Source: Dysidea avara (taxonomy: Eukaryota; Porifera; Demospongiae; Dictyoceratida; Dysideidae). Taken from it: a stretch of 64,000 nucleotides of DNA. How positions within the stretch are numbered: the stretch's first letter is position 1; each line of letters begins with the position of its first letter. The position numbers and the translations under genes are program-made. The stretch lies in contig NC_089280.1 in assembly GCF_963678975.1 (NCBI RefSeq), positions 1,687,001 to 1,751,000 on the forward strand. The letters run 5' to 3'. This document shows, in pieces, positions 62,099 through 64,000 of the stretch. The notes under the pieces were generated by a model. That model had not been told where the DNA came from. It made no database searches and saw only the letters and a program-made list of their open reading frames with translations.

Positions 62099-63253
62099 AT
62101 GTCGCTTTATCAATATTTCAAGCCAGTGGCTAAGAATCTGCCAGATCCAGAAGGACCATTATCAGATGTATTACCATCGCTTACTATTAAGGCTGCCAAT
62201 GATGCTGTGCTGGCCACTTCAAGACAACTCAAGCAAGCACCCAAATCTAGTAAGCTTAAGAGAGGGCCATACATAATGCTTACTAGAGTACAACAAGCAC
62301 AGATAGCAAGATATGCTTTTCACATGGAAACCAAGCAGCAATTCGTCGTTACAGTGAAGAATACTCCACTGAAATAAGAGACAGCTCTGTTAGCACTTGG
62401 AAGTCCAAATATGTGGTCGTAAACGAGATGCTGGGGAGTTTGAGGAAAATGGAGATATCATCGTACATTCAATACCACAGAAGAAGAGAGGCAGGCCACT
62501 ATTTTTGGGCAATGAGCTAGATGATAGGGTTAAGAGGTACATCAACTTGTGGAAGTAAGGGCAACTGGGACTCCTATTAATAAAATGGTTGTTATGGCAA
62601 GTGGAGAAGCCATAGTGAGAAGAACAGATAAAACTGAAAGCTGTTAAAGGAGAATGGTAGACCAATCGATATCACTAAGTCTTCTTTCCAGGATTGGTTA
62701 TGTTAAACATAAGGCCTGTAGCACAGCAAAAGTAGAGCCTTTGCATTATGAAGAGCTAAAAGGGCAATATGTAAACATTAAGGTTGTGGTTGAGATGGAA
62801 AATATTTTAGCTGACTAGATATTAAATTGGGACCACACAGGTATCAACATTGTTCCAGACAATGGAAGAGAAAGGTGCCAAGCGTGTAGATTGTGTGGGA
62901 CTAGACAACAAATGGCAAATCACTACCATGATCTGTGCAACGTACACTAAGTAGATTTTTTCTTCCTTTCCAAGTCATTTATCAGCTCACAGATGCCGTG
63001 CATTCTCTCCTTGATTCGAACCGCATTACCCCCAAACTGTACAGGGCACTTGCAACCAATGGACTTGGCTATAAACAAGTCAGCCAATGACTTCCTTCGG
63101 AAAAAGTTTCAAGTGTGGTATTCCCAGCAAGTTGAGAATAACATGAGAGAGAAAGTTGCTAAAGTGGTGAATACGAAGATGTCAATAATGAAGCCATTGG
63201 GCACTAAATGGCTTGATCTGCTTTACAATTATTTACACCAGAACAAAGCCTAG
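62099..63253 (+). pseudogene. pogo/Tigger-like DDE transposase pseudogene
   Basis: Frames switch several times. The start MSLYQYFKPVAKNLPDPEG is followed by a basic segment, then (other frames) STWKSKYVVVN and KKRGRPLFLG. LNWDHTGINIVP near 62825 contains the first catalytic aspartate of the DDE_1 fold (the NWDxTG motif). LPPNCTGHLQPMDLAINK (63030-63085) is the hallmark PPNxTxxLQPxD region. Part of the catalytic core between the two is missing. In pogo-type elements the protein cuts and pastes the element between TA dinucleotides. This copy is dead. Confidence 0.75.
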
Positions 63254-63429
63254 CCATCAATGGCTGCTGGAATCAGTGATATACTACACCTTTCTCTATA
63301 GATTTATTTCAGATACTGTAAACATACTGCGACCCAGTTCATTTTTATTATGTATATAATATTTATCATCAAAACAAATTACGAGCTATGACAATGTATA
63401 GACAGTTATGTACAGTTAGTTAAACAAGG

Positions 63430-63990
63430 GAAAAGAGTGATTTTCTTTTGTTCCAAACACTTGATTAGATTAAGTCTCATTAATGCTTGATTGAAATGCA
63501 GAACAGCAGGGTCCTTTCCAAAGCAAATGGCTGCTGCATTAGCTATACATATACACCACATTCATTTAAACTTAACTGCTTAGGGATCACAACAGCTGTG
63601 GGCTTGGCTAAGGATCCAAAGAGGTTAGTTATTAGTAGAGCAGTGTGATCATCCATGCATGATTTCATAAACTGAATCATAAACTTTTACACCAGCTTTA
63701 ACAGATGTAGCTACAATCAAGTGATTCCCATGTGAGTGCATTATTTGAACTCTGTCTTGCTCAAAATTGTCTTTTCTCTTTTTCTCCTGTAGGAGTGCAC
63801 TGAAACCCTTTTATGTTTGGAAACTGTAGCCTTAGAACATTCTGAGCAAAATTAATCACCAAGTCATTGAGTTTTGTCCATCCATAGCATCTCTGTCTTC
63901 TAAAGTAAGCTTTATACCCCCTATACGCATCCACTGTACAAGCTTGCCAGCAGGTACTGTAGCTGCAGACAATTTTCCAACGCCGTCATC
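63430..63990 (-). pseudogene. Ulp1/C48-like cysteine protease pseudogene (transposon-associated type)
   Basis: The minus strand reads FRRQRCYGWTKLNDLVINFA, FPNIKGFQCT, a frame break, VQIMHSHGNHLIVATSV and VKVYDSVYEIMHG, a second break, PKQLSLNECGVYV, a third break, then ANAAAICFGKDPAVLHFNQA and LIKCLEQKKI. The H (GNHLIV), D (VYDSVY), Q and C (ECGVY) spacing resembles the H-D-Q-C layout of C48 peptidases, in the style of those found in invertebrate transposons. Several frame breaks make it non-functional as read. It may run past the right edge. Confidence 0.55.
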
Positions 63991-64000
63991 CTCCTCTACT

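Overview
The window looks like nuclear DNA of an early-branching animal, most likely a demosponge. It is AT-rich and has GT-AG introns. Its host genes are GABA-B-type class C GPCRs in tandem, and the rest is dominated by MITEs, foldback elements and dead LINE, Helitron-like and pogo-like pieces. The species call is inference. No bacterial operon, CRISPR array, rRNA or intact tRNA gene was seen.

Host genes. At least three tandem plus-strand copies of one GABA-B-like receptor unit (gene plus about 3 kb of spacer) are present. Copy C contributes only its last intron and last exon (3032-3469). Copy A (17842-30387) keeps the full exon order but is a pseudogene: a hAT-type MITE lies in exon 1, a TA-flanked MITE in exon 7, about 32 nt are lost in the TM3 exon with a nonsense change, the TM3 cysteine is replaced, and the last exon carries a 1-nt frameshift. 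Copy B (50825-60078) has 14 intact exons (733 codons: signal peptide, Venus-flytrap domain, seven TMs ending in FVPK), but the last exon seen in C and A is not found before the window ends.

Spacers. The C-A spacer holds a LINE fragment (4621-5600), a hAT MITE (5909-6308), and a composite block (7750-16465) in which an APE-type LINE is split by an inverted relative of the enclosing element, itself split by a foldback element (F1). It also holds a Helitron-like fragment with a 62-bp minisatellite. The A-B spacer holds F2 (33191-34691) and F3 (34871-49295), a 14.4-kb nested structure. F1, F2 and F3 share the terminus TAGGGTCCGCAA, are flanked by perfect 7-bp target duplications, and appear to share arm organisation. 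F3 has swallowed two copies of another family (X1, X2; 4-bp duplications, palindromic ACGCGT arrays), which contain further elements.

Right end. Beyond copy B lie a foldback repeat, a TA-flanked MITE, a decayed pogo/Tigger-like transposase and, on the minus strand, a decayed Ulp1/C48-like protease.

The most unexpected signal is a short box (ATACTCTAATAGAGCAGTCA and variants). It recurs at about 17 places on both strands, often doubled, inside elements whose ends and target duplications differ. Insertion boundaries were often fixed by comparing the duplicated units with each other (paralogous empty sites). All comparisons were made by eye.
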